Shown: positions 20,501 to 29,500 of the stretch, one piece after another | How positions within the stretch are numbered: the stretch's first letter is position 1 | Layout: every line of letters starts with the position of its first letter | Assembly (NCBI GenBank): GCA_019217005.1 | Contig: JAHBNG010000044.1 | Span: 38,785 to 102,784, forward strand | Length of the DNA stretch: 64,000 nt | Source of the DNA: Chloroflexi bacterium TSY | GTDB taxonomy: Bacteria; Chloroflexota; Anaerolineae; Caldilineales; Caldilineaceae | Direction of reading: 5' to 3' | Translations under genes and position numbers: made by a program | Notes under the pieces: generated by a model | Seen by the model: only the letters and a program-made list of their open reading frames with translations | Database searches by the model: none | Told to the model about the DNA's origin: nothing

Positions 20501-21110
20501 CGAAGTCGATCCCATCAATCACGCCGTCTTGAGCAATCGTTGCGGGACAGCGCGAAATTGTGGACAATCCAGACAAAGACCAACCCACACCAAGCAAACC
20601 ATTCTTTCCTTGACTGCTATAGGAGAGAGAAAGTTGGGGTTGAAGACCCGCCGTCCCTGGCGAAACAGTCAAGGGGATATTGTAGGTTGCCGCACCGACC
20701 TGATTGACATCGAATTGGCCTGCCGTGTACCCGGCTGCCGTGCTGGACCCGGGCCACGGAGGGGCAAGAGCAGCTGATATTTGTTGATGCTCGCTTATTT
20801 GTTCAGAAGCTCTCAAGTTGGTATCAACCTGAGTGTCAGCAGGAGCGGTACCAACCTGGAAAACGGGCAAGAATGTCAGTTTATTGGGACTGGAAACTGA
20901 TTCGGCCTCTCTATGCGCTGCGTCCTGCACAGTTGGCGTGTTACCTTTACCGGCCTGAAAGACCGGTAAAAATACCTTTGCACCATCAGTGGGTCTCTTC
21001 TGGCGGATTTCTGCCCCCTGCCGGGCATATATCTGCGGCACGGGGCTTGTCGCCAGGAGCAAACTCAGGCAGATGGTGAGAGAAAATAGGGAATGAAGAA
21101 ATTTACGCAT
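14592..21110 (-). CDS. Giant secreted SpvB/FG-GAP/RHS protein with papain-like C-terminal domain
   Basis: 2,172 aa. A signal peptide (1-30) is followed by two FLPVFQ motifs and an SpvB-like start (VGAATYNIPLTVSPG). Next come seven FG-GAP/VCBS repeats (core DFNGDGLTDIAS, about 410-740) and a short stacked-beta segment. RHS/YD repeats (about 1050-1800) end in the RHS core (RFLSADPF near 1807, SLNRYSYVLNNPLSHTDPSG). The variable tail has a Gly/Ala-rich, possibly membrane-inserting stretch and then a domain with GHWWIEL (about 2063) and QNCHSFQ (about 2152). That His-then-Cys order fits a circularly permuted NlpC/P60 (papain-like) fold; this is inference. It reads 106 bp downstream of the fibre gene on the same strand. 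Start ATG 21110 has AGGA 5 nt upstream. No immunity gene is visible. Confidence 0.9.
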   Translation of the reverse strand: MRKFLHSLFSLTICLSLLLATSPVPQIYARQGAEIRQKRPTDGAKVFLPVFQAGKGNTPTVQDAAHREAESVSSPNKLTFLPVFQVGTAPADTQVDTNLRASEQISEHQQISAALAPPWPGSSTAAGYTAGQFDVNQVGAATYNIPLTVSPGTAGLQPQLSLSYSSQGKNGLLGVGWSLSGLSTISRCPATIAQDGVIDGIDFDSNDRFCLDGERLVAISGPYGADGTEYRTERESFSKIISYGTAGVGPERFQVWTQGGLIMEYGYTADSRIEAQGKSSVLFWAVSKVSDTKGNYLTVSYAENSANSEYRPIRIDYTGNAAAGLSPYNSVQFFYEDRPDTPPMYIGGSSLRTNKRLTQISAYHGQELVRDYLLTYQNSQTTDRSILVRLTECGSANRCFAPTTFDWREQLLDLINETWSVAGQWGDPHTWTWPGDFNGDGLTDIASRSENGHEIYVKLSTGTGFDNLIWPVSNQWGESSLTWPGDFNGDGLTDIASANNGDIYVRLSTGSGFDHHVWSVPNQWGGSEFTWPGDFNGDGLTDIASANNGDIYVRLSTGNSFDHQVWSVPNQWGGSEYTWPGDFNGDGLTDIASANNGDIYVRLSTGNSFDHQVWSVPNQWGEASLTRPGDFNGDGQTDIASIHGGDVYMRLSTGSRFDPQTWNVSDQWGEAKYTWIVDFNGDGLTDIASAKGNSIYLKTSTGFRFVSTVETLASIGDGDAKTWPADFNGDGLTDIAKGDGGNISMYRPEWEQNTGARYIPDLLTSITNGHDAKIQVVYKPLTEYILVEPPAVPHLHLQSQTIQSGETIEYDVANDITAGPSFTIESGGNVTLHAKNQIRLISGFTAQAGSELRAHIGANLSVPSDLYTKDADAVYPEVDFQGPLYVVASFTTSNGIGGENRMSYRYSGAKLDLQGRGFRGFRQIEATDEQTGIQTTTDYALEYQFAGAAKRVEQRLTDGTLVSEIDNSLAVNTFGGSNRYFSFIQNSVEKRYELDGSLVQATDTTSQYNDYGNPTQITVAYGDGHTETTVNTYTNDTAKWLLGQLTRAKVTKSAPGQPAQTRISTFGYNTASGLLIKEIIEPSHPTLRLKKRYWHDAYGNIKKSQISGPGIETRSQNTQYDAQGRFAVQNTNALNHTETRTYDARLGNVLSVTGPNNLTTSWAYDGFGRQIQESRADGTQTNHTYQLCENASCPAGARYLVYKQSSGQSPSVTYLDLLDRTIRSETLGFDGREIYVDTVYDERGQVTRFSEPYFKNDSPLWTTFQYDVIGRVLTETSPGNRVKTVTYQGLTTRTANALNQINIRSVNQLGQLVESRDNLNGRVTYSYDSFGNLIQMQDPAGNVTTMTYDVRGHQTSMVDPDTGTTTYQYNALGELISQSDAKGNTIQMLYDKLGRMIERQEPEGTSTWLYDTKPRGMGKLATVSGADGYQMDQTYDDLGRLSQKTTTIDGQDYTIETAYDLYSRLESITYPTGFAVKHSYNANGYLSDVRNAANNSLYWQAENLNARGQLETATLGNGLSTTRSYDANTGWVQTIQSGNGGAAAVQNLSYAFDAIGNLTSRSDLNQNLTETFVYDGLNRLTSATVSGQTPKTVSYDGLGNITFKSDVGTYTYGANGAGPHAVTSVSGVKNHTYTYDANGNRIGSSGGTVGYTSFNKPHTITDAGSTIEFTYGPEHSRYKRVTTTDNTVTTLLYVGGLYEQEYTGGLTKHIHYIRAGGESIAVYTQQSDGLHSTRYLHKDHLGSVDAITDESGNVVERLSFDAWGKRRTIDWQDATDFITSSINRGFTGHEQLDLVSLIHMNGRVYDPELGRFLSADPFVQAPTNSQSLNRYSYVLNNPLSHTDPSGFFFKKVFKEVGQFFKKHWRTIASIGVGAITAWYGAGIGSIVSPMGAAVGAGAGFGFGSAFSGTLFAGGSVRDALKTGLRAGLIGGVTARAVYKVGILIQPGLTKIAAHGVVGGTSTVLEGGKFEHGFVSAAFTHAFAPIINEIDSGNPKANVYRTAAAAVVGGTASELGGGKFANGAVTGGFVRLFADELYRREGRIVPGVKLLRKDISLEKGDKAYGHWWIELVPEDDSYAWWPGDQVDIKETLFGTEGSLNKGFADDPYHGKRGADIKEYNVIYTNSMQTRAEIIAGIRNFSLSYKGNWSWPIGQNCHSFQNQLLQHVGLRFTD
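19105..19840 (-). repeat. Tandem 144-bp repeats inside the RHS gene
   Basis: Units begin at about 19105, 19249, 19393, 19537, 19681 and 19834, marked by the shared CCCCACTG block. Spacing is 144 bp, and 153 bp for the last. The units at 19249 and 19393 are almost identical at DNA level. Each encodes one 48-residue FG-GAP repeat. The high identity suggests recent unequal crossing over or gene conversion. Confidence 0.85.
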
Positions 21111-21612
21111 TTTCCTGTTCTCCGTAGAATCAGTAGACCGGAATCGTTAGATTCTTCGCTCCACTCGAGAATGATACGATTGCTGTCTACTGAGAATAGA
21201 ATCGTCAATCGCTGCTCTATTCCGACACGGACAATTGTTCTTGCAACAATTCGTTTTGGGCCTTTAATTCAGACAATTCTCTGCGCATCAGAGCGAGCTC
21301 TTGATCCTGGTTGATGACATAGAGCGTCAGTTCCTCTATCTTCTGCAGAAGAGTCACCTGCATCTTCCCCAAGTCTACGCCATTCTCATCTACCTCATTT
21401 GCAGACGGAACACCAGGCAGATGTCCATTGTCGTCAATATACTGCTGGACCTCTGGCAACGGCATCAGGTTGTAATCACCAGCAAAGACAAAGTCCGCCC
21501 ACCCGCTATCCGTGACCACAATCTCTTGCGCAGTGATCGTCCCGTTTACCGCCAGCATTGACTGGGGATTTCTGGTTCCGATGCCGACATGGCCGTTATT
21601 TTTTATCGTTAA

Positions 21613-22912
21613 GGCTAAACCAAAAAAATAATTATACGCGAACGAGAGAATGGAGAGGGGGAATAAGGACAAACCATTTTTCTAAACCAGGTAAACGTTG
21701 GAAGCGTTGTGCCAAACGGTCCATCTCTTTCTGAGTGAGTTTGACGCCGGTCTCATAAAGAGTGGAATTCAGGTGAACGAAGGGTTGTAGTTGGTTAAAG
21801 CGAAAAGAACGGGCAAAATTGAGAACGGTCTCAAGAGAATCGAGAAGAGAACCGTTCCAGTGTTTTTTCAAGATGGCCCCAAACCCGTTCGATGGGGTTG
21901 TATTTACTGTGATAAGGAGGGTAGCAGGCGAGCTGAATAGAGAGACGATAGTGCTCAACAAACTGAGTGAGACGATACATAAACTGAGTCCGACGGGTAT
22001 GATTTTCGGGACCATTGTCCTGATTGATCACGAGGGTCTTGACGTGAGGAAAGTGTTCACGTACGCTTTCCCAAAAATCAATCAGGCAGTCGACAATACA
22101 GTCACTCGTCACTTTCGACTGAGTCAAGTAAAGAAAGAGTTCCTTGGTTGAAGGGAGGTAAATGCCAAAAGGAGTGACTTTCTCGGTCTTCTTATCTTGA
22201 AAGTCATGATCGAGCGCTTTGACAACCACTCGACTTATCCCTTCTCTCGAGAAACGGTCAAGTAAAATCGTCGCTTTGGCATCCCAAGAGAGGCGCAGAA
22301 CCGTCTCGTCTGCATCCGCTTCTTGATTGATCTGATGAATTCTATCAAAGATCGCATCGGTCTCTGGGATCTTTTTCACTGGTTGACTTTTTTTGACCCG
22401 GTTTGAGCCATAGCCTAACTCATTGAGCTTCAAGCGGATGGCCTCTTCGCCAGGCAATTCCTCATCTGTGTATCCTTTCTGCTCGATGAGCTGGGTACGC
22501 ATTTCGGCGGCGGTTAGTCGAGTGTACAATTGGGGGGGTCGAAAGGTGGGATCGGTCTGGCTGAATTGATCGGCGATTTCAACCATATCGGCCAGTAAAG
22601 TGGGGATATGGTCTTCGGCTTTTGCGACCACGTCGGTGGCTTTGGTCGACATAACAGAAGCCGCCTTCTAGTTCTTCCAGGGCTTTGGCTATCGTCGCCC
22701 GATTCCAGCCCAACTCTCGTTCTGCTTTCGTCGGACTCCCTTCGCATATCGTTTTGACCGTTTGGGCCATGAAGTGCCTTCTTTCGTATCCACTTAACAT
22801 GGCCTTCGTCTCTTTCAAGACTTCAACCATTTCTGGCGAGATTGTCATTTTTGCTCCTTTTGGAGAGCTAGTTTAACACCTTCTCGCGTATATTTTATTT
22901 TTTGGATTGGCC
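21613..22912. mobile_element. ISAzo13-family element, copy 2
   Basis: A 1,300-bp element with the same ends as copy 1, flanked by TAA on both sides (21610-21612 and 22913-22915). It lies inside the fibre-protein gene, in the same orientation as copy 1. Aligned to copy 1 it shows one substitution and four homopolymer-length differences. Confidence 0.9.
21632..22848 (-). pseudogene. ISAzo13-family transposase, frameshifted (copy 2)
   Basis: Three blocks in different frames: 22848-22579 (HTH region), 22652-21831 (central region through NQDNGPENHTRR and YNPIERVWGHLEK) and 22015-21632 (C-terminal region HWNGSLLDSLETV to LVRV). The first break is at a T4 tract (22620-22623) that is T6 in copy 1. 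The second is at a T6 tract (about 21862-21867) that is T5 in copy 1. Everything else agrees with copy 1. Confidence 0.85.
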
Positions 22913-24824
22913 TAAGACAGAATCAGCCATGGTCGGAATGCTTTCATCTGCAGATCGATTCTGCAGAAAGTGAAAATCACCTCGATTCCAGTTCAGACTG
23001 TTGTCATAGACGATTGCCCCTTTTCCGCGGTCACCACCCGCACCGCCAGCGAGAAATACGATCCCGACCTGGCCTGAATTATAGTGAGAGTTACTGACTT
23101 TGAGAGGATAGACTAACCCATCCACATTTCCGCCGTCTACTTGAAGATTAACTGATGGATGGAGGGTTCCGACGCCCACATTGCCATCATGATTGATCAC
23201 AAATTTGCCGCCATCGGTTTTTACGATGAAATTTTTGCCCTGTGGCAGAAACAGACCGCCATAATTCCCTGGCTGACTGAAATCGCTATCGACTCCATAT
23301 TGCAGATAGCCAGGAGCAGACCAACCAGAAGGTTTCAACTGTAGATATGGATTTTGGCCGAAAATCTGCGCACTGCCGTTTACATCTAAGGGACGGGTAG
23401 GATTCATCGTGCCAATGCCGACATTGCCATTTCCCAAGATTCGCATCCGCGTCGTGTTCTGTGTCACAAAGCTGAGATTGTCTAGAATGGGTGTTCCAAA
23501 CGCAATATCAACGCCGTCGTAAGACCAGAATGCGTTTCTCGGATCCGGCTTGACTCCTGTTCCCAATGTGATCGTTGTTGGGGTGGAAGCGGAGAACACA
23601 TGTAGATTGGTATGGGGATTCGTTGTCCCAATGCCAACCCGACCCTCATTGTCGACGAACAGTGCGTCTCGGGGGTTACCATCTGCCGCATCAAGAGAGT
23701 TGTGTATGGGATCAATCCCATCGGGCAATCCATCGCCGTCACTATCTGGATTCGTGGGATCTGTACCACCCAGGTATTCCTGGAGATTTGTGAGGGTGTC
23801 ACCGTCTGGATCGGCAGTGGCGTCACTGGGATCATGGGGATTCAGGCTAAAAAGGATCTCCCAGCCATCCGACATCCCATCGCCGTCGCTATCTGGATTA
23901 TTGGGATCGGTGGAATGAATGTTGATCTCTTCACCATCGGTTAGTCCATCATCGTCGCCATCAGGATCATCTGGATTCGTCATATGGAGATCGACCTCAG
24001 CGCCATCCACGAGTCCATCGCCGTCACTGTCGGTGATGCAGAGGATTTCGACGGGCAACAAAGCACGTTCAAAGATCTGGACTTCGTCTAATCGACCGTT
24101 GAAAAACTCTCCTGGATATCCGGAGGAACCAAACCATAGGTTCTGTCGCGGATTGGTTGTGTCGCCGATGCTTGATAAACCGGCATCCCCCAATCGCATG
24201 ACTGACACCAACTGACCGTCAACATAGAGGTCCATCGGTCGCGCCGCATCGGCATAAAAGATAGCCGCGACGTGGTGCCAGCGCTCGTTATCAAATTGAG
24301 CAGATGTTTTGACCCCATCCAAGCCGGTATTGCCATTGCGGTTGTTTTCGAAACTGGCGAAAATTTTACCGAGGCTGAAATTGATCCGATATCCATTGTC
24401 AGGGCTATTCGAATCATGCTTGTAAATCAGCGCGCCCCCGCTGCTCGAACCGTTGCTTTTGACCCAGAAAGAGATCGTAGCGTTTGTTCCACTCGTGGGG
24501 TCTGATCCAAGGAGCTTGAGCGGTTCTGGTTCCCCAAAATCCACAAAGTCATCGATTCCATCAAAGTTGAACGCCTGATTTCTCAAACCTGGTGCAAAGG
24601 TTGCTCCGTTTTTCAGCGTGCCGTGATGTGATCCATGTACGTCCTGTGCGCTTCCATCTCCGGGCCACCAGGAGATCAGTCCAGAGGGCGAGACAGTGCA
24701 GCCTGAAGCCTCCACAGTGGGGGATTGAACGACGCTCCCCGTCAACAAAAAGCTCAGGCACAGAATGAGTCTAATCAGAGTATTTGTGTATCTAGCCATC
24801 TTCTTTTCCTCCATATGATTGAGA

Positions 24825-26283
24825 CCTTATTTTTGCGCAACGGGAAGGGAATTCTATTCGTTGACGCAATAAGAGCCTGATTCTATTCGATCAAATTCGT
24901 CAAAATGCCGAAAAAAGGATAGCCTCAAAGAAATTCATTAGAGATACCCGATCCAAGGAGGCATTCATGGCAATAGAATTCGGACTAACGAACGAGATCA
25001 GCAATACTCAGTATGCACCATTAGCTGCGTTGCTGGCACACTACCATCAAGAGAAAGTGCTAACTGCGTTGAAGAAGATCGAAATACCGGTCAAAACGTA
25101 TGAATATACACCAGCAAGTAAGTTGGAACAGGTGCTGGTTAGCATATTATGTGGTTGCGCAACGCTGACTGAGTTCAATACAAAGGTCAGACCAGAAAGA
25201 CTTCTTGCGAAAATTTATGGGATGGAGCAGCTTAGTGAGCAATCAAATATGTCTCGTACATTAGACGCCCTAACTCTAATGAATATCGGTAGAGTGCGGT
25301 CAGCGAAATCTGCAAGCCTCTAAGCCAAATACACAACCACGATTGGCGAGGGTTCTTGTGGTTAGACTTTGACCTATCCGGATTACCATGCGGCAAAAAG
25401 GCACAGAAAAGTCAAAAAGGCTATTTTAGCGGCAAAAAAACGCAACGGGACGCCAATTGGTCCGTGTAAGTTCGGTTAAATACCATGAAACGGTTTGGTC
25501 AGACCTCTATCCAGGGAGTCAGCATACAGCTCCATCGTTTCAGCCAGCCGTGCTTGCCACGGAAAGTTCATTAGAGTTAGACGAGAAAAAACGCGAGCGA
25601 GTCGTCTGGCGCACCGATGGCGGTGCAGGTAGTGAAGAAAATATTCGGTGGCTGCTCAACCGCAACTATCAATTTATGATGAAGGGCAACTCCAACCGTC
25701 GTGCCCATCTGTGGGCGCAACAGGTGACTCGATGGGATCCTTGCGGTGACGTCTTTCTGGCTGAAATTCCATCCCTATCAAGTTTAATCGCCCTGTACGC
25801 ATTTTTCTCAAAAGAGTGAAAACGAGCAAATTTGTGTCAGTTACTACATTTCGACCATCAAATTGCCATCCAAGCGTCACTTCATTTCATATTATGACAA
25901 TCGAGGTGCGGCTGAAATCGAACAATTCCGTAATGATAAAATGGGGTTACACTTAGCTTCTCGTCAAGACCCTATTTCTAGCTCAAAATCTCTTATCCTT
26001 TTGGCTGATTTGGCGCATAATTTGATAGGCCATTTCCATCAGCAAGCTCTCGTGGATACTAGATTTGAACCTTTCCGGCAGAAACGAATTGTTCGAGATC
26101 TATTACAAATACCTGGTTTTCTCTCTTTTCAGAACGGCTCACTTTCACGGATTGACCTGCTAAGTTCACATCCTTATTCTCGTGACCTTCTGATTTGCTT
26201 GAAATCCTATCTAGAGGCCGATTAGAAACCCCCTCTAGTTGCATGAACGAATAGAATCACGCTCTCGTTGCGCAAAAATAAGG
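24825..26283 (+). mobile_element. IS1380-like element
   Basis: A 1,459-bp element. Ends begin CCTTATTTTTGCGCAACG and share a second block ATTCTATTCG as imperfect inverted repeats of about 38 bp. It is flanked by an exact 5-bp duplication TGAGA (24820-24824 and 26284-26288), as expected for IS1380. It sits directly upstream of the ribosome site of the fibre gene. Confidence 0.9.
24967..26225 (+). pseudogene. IS1380-like transposase, decayed
   Basis: The plus-strand remnant is in at least three frames: 24967-25323, 25457-25819 and 25863-26225. The middle part has VWRTDGGAGSEEN, the Asp region. The last has YYDNRGAAEIEQFRNDK, the Y-R-E region of the IS4-like superfamily. It also has an in-frame stop. 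ATG 24967 is preceded by AAGGAGG, so translation of a truncated N-terminal peptide is still likely. It is more degraded than the IS701 and ISAzo13 copies in the window and so probably older. Confidence 0.8.
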
Positions 26284-26336
26284 TGAGAATATGAATTTTC
26301 GACATTCGTTCACTTCGCGAATTGAAAACAACAAAA

Positions 26337-26362
26337 AACTCCAGCGGTGATCCACTGGAGTT
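26337..26362 (-). terminator. Intrinsic terminator of the LRR/metallopeptidase gene
   Basis: On the minus strand AACTCCAG and CTGGAGTT form an 8-bp stem followed by a run of T (the A-run 26332-26338 on the plus strand). It lies about 230 nt beyond the stop at 26593. Confidence 0.65.
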
Positions 26363-26428
26363 GGCCATACGCGTATCTATGGTACAATGATAAGCGGTTT
26401 CTACGCTGGCTTGTCCAGTGGTAACTCT

Positions 26429-26466
26429 TCCGGGTCGCGCCCCATACGCGGCCCGGATTTTTATTT
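26429..26466 (+). terminator. Intrinsic terminator, plus strand, possibly ending a short transcript
   Basis: TCCGGGTCGC pairs with GCGGCCCGGA, followed by TTTTTATTTATTTT. A promoter-like TTGGCC-16-TACAAT lies 50-70 bp upstream (26361-26388). A transcript of about 75 nt could therefore start near 26395 and end here. It may simply stop read-through from the IS. Confidence 0.55.
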
Positions 26467-26592
26467 ATTTTGGAGTCTGTCGGTCTACTTTATATACGTT
26501 TAGACAGAACCGACATTAATGAAATTACAAAATGGATTTTCAAGGATAGAAATCGTCTAAAGACTGAAGCTAAAGACATGCTTTCACACACG

Positions 26593-29500
26593 TTACCTTA
26601 CAAAAACAGGCAGATAGACAGAGTGTTGGTCATCGGGTTCTGGTGAGCCTGGTGGTGTCAGCGAAAAGTGAATGGGTTCAGTCTGGCTTGTAGCCACAAC
26701 GGTTTCCAGGGCCACGCCGTAGGCATCAACAGATATCTTGAAGCGCTTCCTTTCCGTCAGACCAATCTTAAACAGCGCTGTAAACGTTTCGCCAGGATCC
26801 AAGAGGCCGTTTTCGCCCAGTGAATCCGGATGTATCGATATCGTAGAACCGACGCCGTCCGGGGTGCCGTCCGCGTTGAGGATAACATTGTCATTCGTCA
26901 GTTTTGTCACACGAAAGAATATGTGATCGATCGTCATAGGCGATCGATTTGTAAACTGGGCTGCGATTGTGAAGACACCTGCTGGGGCATGCTCCACTGG
27001 CGTGGGATCGTAGCTCGTCGTATCCTCACCCGCCACGAGCAGATCATTAATCAGGTCTGGCCGTGGCGTCACCATGACTTCATCGAGGATCGCACCTCTG
27101 GCGCTGGCGAAGTCATCCGTCTCCAGCTTGAAGCGTACTTGTATCGTGGCGTCTGCGCCCAGACCCGTCAGATCAACCTCGGTCGTGCGCCAGACGGCGT
27201 GTTTCCATTCATCATCCAACATTGCAGCCTGAATTGGTGCTGCGCGGCCTTTATAGGTTTTGAGAGTCTGCCAGGAGGCACCTGCATCGGCGGAGACCTC
27301 TACGGCTAACTGATCGCCCTGGATCAGTTCCTGGTCATGGCGGAAGACCAGCGCGGCCTCGGGACATCTGCTCAGGCTAAAAGGCTGTGAGGTGAGAGAA
27401 GTCACCATCGGTTCTGCCCCTACATCCGCGCTGCGATATGGGAAGTTCGGACTGTCACTCATAACCTTGTCACCATTAAGCGTCACGATCCCCCAATCTC
27501 CAGCGATGTTCCACAACCCCGTACCGCTCTCGAAGTCATCAAAGAAGCAGGTGGGGCGAGCCGTGCGTAGGGCAAAGGCATTTGGATAGATATCTGGTAC
27601 GCTACCGGGATGCTCGATGACCAGATCGTAGAGGCTGGCTGGCAGGTCAATCGGCGTCTCCGCAACCACCTGCGTTGGCGAGATTGAGGCCGTGGTCAGT
27701 GGGTAGCTGCCTGCATCACTGCTCAACGTAATGGTCAGCGGGGCCAGGAAGTTCACGCCGGAGATGGTCAGCGTGTGGGACAGCCCGCTGGCTCCAGCGT
27801 CCGGTGATACAGCGCTAACGGCTGGACCCATATGGCCAACTGTTAACACGTAAAGTCCTGGTCCCGGCATGGCTGCGGATGCAAAGTTCTGGGTCTTATT
27901 GAGCACTGTGTCCAGGCGTTGCCAGGTATTGCCATTCCAGAAATGGACAGCCAAACTACTCTCCTTCTCATCTGGCGAACCCGATATGTTGGCCAGCGTC
28001 ACGTCCAGCCCCAGATATTGAAAGCTCAGGCTGGCGCCAGTAAAATTATTGTGCAACAGGCTGGCTCGGACGTAATAGGCGCGTCCAATCTGAACCAGAC
28101 CGGACGGCAGCACATTGGGCAAGGCGGTGGCGGTTTGCAGCACCATCACGGCATCGTCAGGCAGATCTTCTGGGGGATAGAGCACGACGCTGCCATCACC
28201 GCTGGTAAAGGGGCCGCCGTGGCTATGACGACGCCCTGGGCCACCGTGACTATGACGTCGTCCTGGTCCAGCACCAATGGTATAGCCAGTTACCAGTCGC
28301 TGATGGGGCTGTCCACCAGCGATATCCACCAGCACGTCAGCGGCAGGCTGAATGAGCGTGATGGTCTGGGCCGCGCCGGGTGTCAGCGACACTGTTTGTG
28401 GGGTTTCACCGTTAGGATAGAAGGTAGCCTGCAATGGGTCATTGCTACTGCTGTTCACCTGAATTTGTAGGGTTGTGGTGTTGATTGGCGTCAACAAGAC
28501 TTCTGCTTTCCAGATTGATCTGGGTGTAAATCGCGCTGGCGTGTTGTTGCTGAGCGTTACACAATCGAAGTACTGGTCACCAAAGATGCACAGTTCATCG
28601 CCCTCGCGTGCGCCCCGTGCCAGAACGGAACCGGCAATTGGTCGTCCCAGGTCAATCAACTGTTCGTTGGGATGGCGCAAGTAAACCTGACCGCCGCCCA
28701 GTTGGTCGTTACTGCCATCCAGGGCCACATTGAAATCGACAAGCAATGGATTGGATGCAGTCGGTGGCTTGATCTCAACCTGTGTGAAGGCAAAGGGCAT
28801 GTTAGTCGGGCCAGGATTTGGCGGTGGCGGTGAGTGAAGGGCAGGGTAGATCAGACGAATCATTTCCCAGTCGGGCAGTTCAGCAATAGTCTGCCCGCAT
28901 TCTGCTGACCAGTTCGCATCATCAAAGCGAAGCTCACTACTGATCTCTTCATAGGGGTCAGTCATGGCGGTGCCGCCACAGGTATCGATGGCAATCAGCA
29001 AACCACTATGCGGATCTAGACCCAGGTAGGTGTCTTCCAGGAAAAGGGCATAGTGGCCCAATTCGTGGGCCAGAACGTTGGGCCAGTCATCGCCGATGGT
29101 AGTTGCATCGCCGTAGCGGTTCCAGACCGGACCGATGCGAACTTCGCCCTGTGTCACGGTAATCGGTTGTGAAAAGGCTGGGTCGGTCAATACCATTGTT
29201 TCGGAGACAATACCGCCACGATGGGCGGTGGGCCGGATCTGGTTGGAGGCATAGATGCGAATATCGGCCTCATCCCAGCGCTCTCGATCCTGGTAGACCG
29301 TCACATTGCCCAGAGCTACTTGACCGTTGGTCCAATCATACAGGGCAGTCGATGTCCTGGCCAGGTTTGCCTCCAGTTGGGCCAGAAAGGCCGGATCGTT
29401 GCTGGCGTCCCATTGGAGCGAGACCTTCAGATCAAAGAGAAGCAGCGGATGGGCAGCAGAGACAGCCAGATTCTGCACGCCAGACTGGGTGACCCTGAAG

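Larger units (their letters stand above)
21217..24799 (-). pseudogene. Secreted LamG/thrombospondin-3/S74-like fibre protein, split by ISAzo13
   Basis: A signal peptide is followed by a LamG-like domain ([22 protein letters not shown]). Calcium-binding thrombospondin type-3 repeats ([15 protein letters not shown]) come next, then [12 protein letters not shown] fibre repeats, and a C-terminal S74-chaperone-like segment (NGHLPGVPSANEV) with a coiled coil. The ISAzo13 copy interrupts it: upstream the frame reads ADSVL then enters the IS, and downstream it resumes as LTIKNNGHVG at codon 21612. Removal restores one frame of about 760 aa. I choose ATG 24799 (MARYT) over 24814 because GGAGG lies 8 nt before it and actually overlaps the earlier ATG. 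An IS1380 element starts 26 bp upstream of the ATG, cutting the gene off from its original promoter. Confidence 0.85.

Noticed and set aside
26388..26466. Riboswitch such as purine or preQ1 class
   Set aside because: GGTTTCTACG superficially recalls the purine riboswitch core, but the other conserved blocks are absent and no gene follows on that strand.
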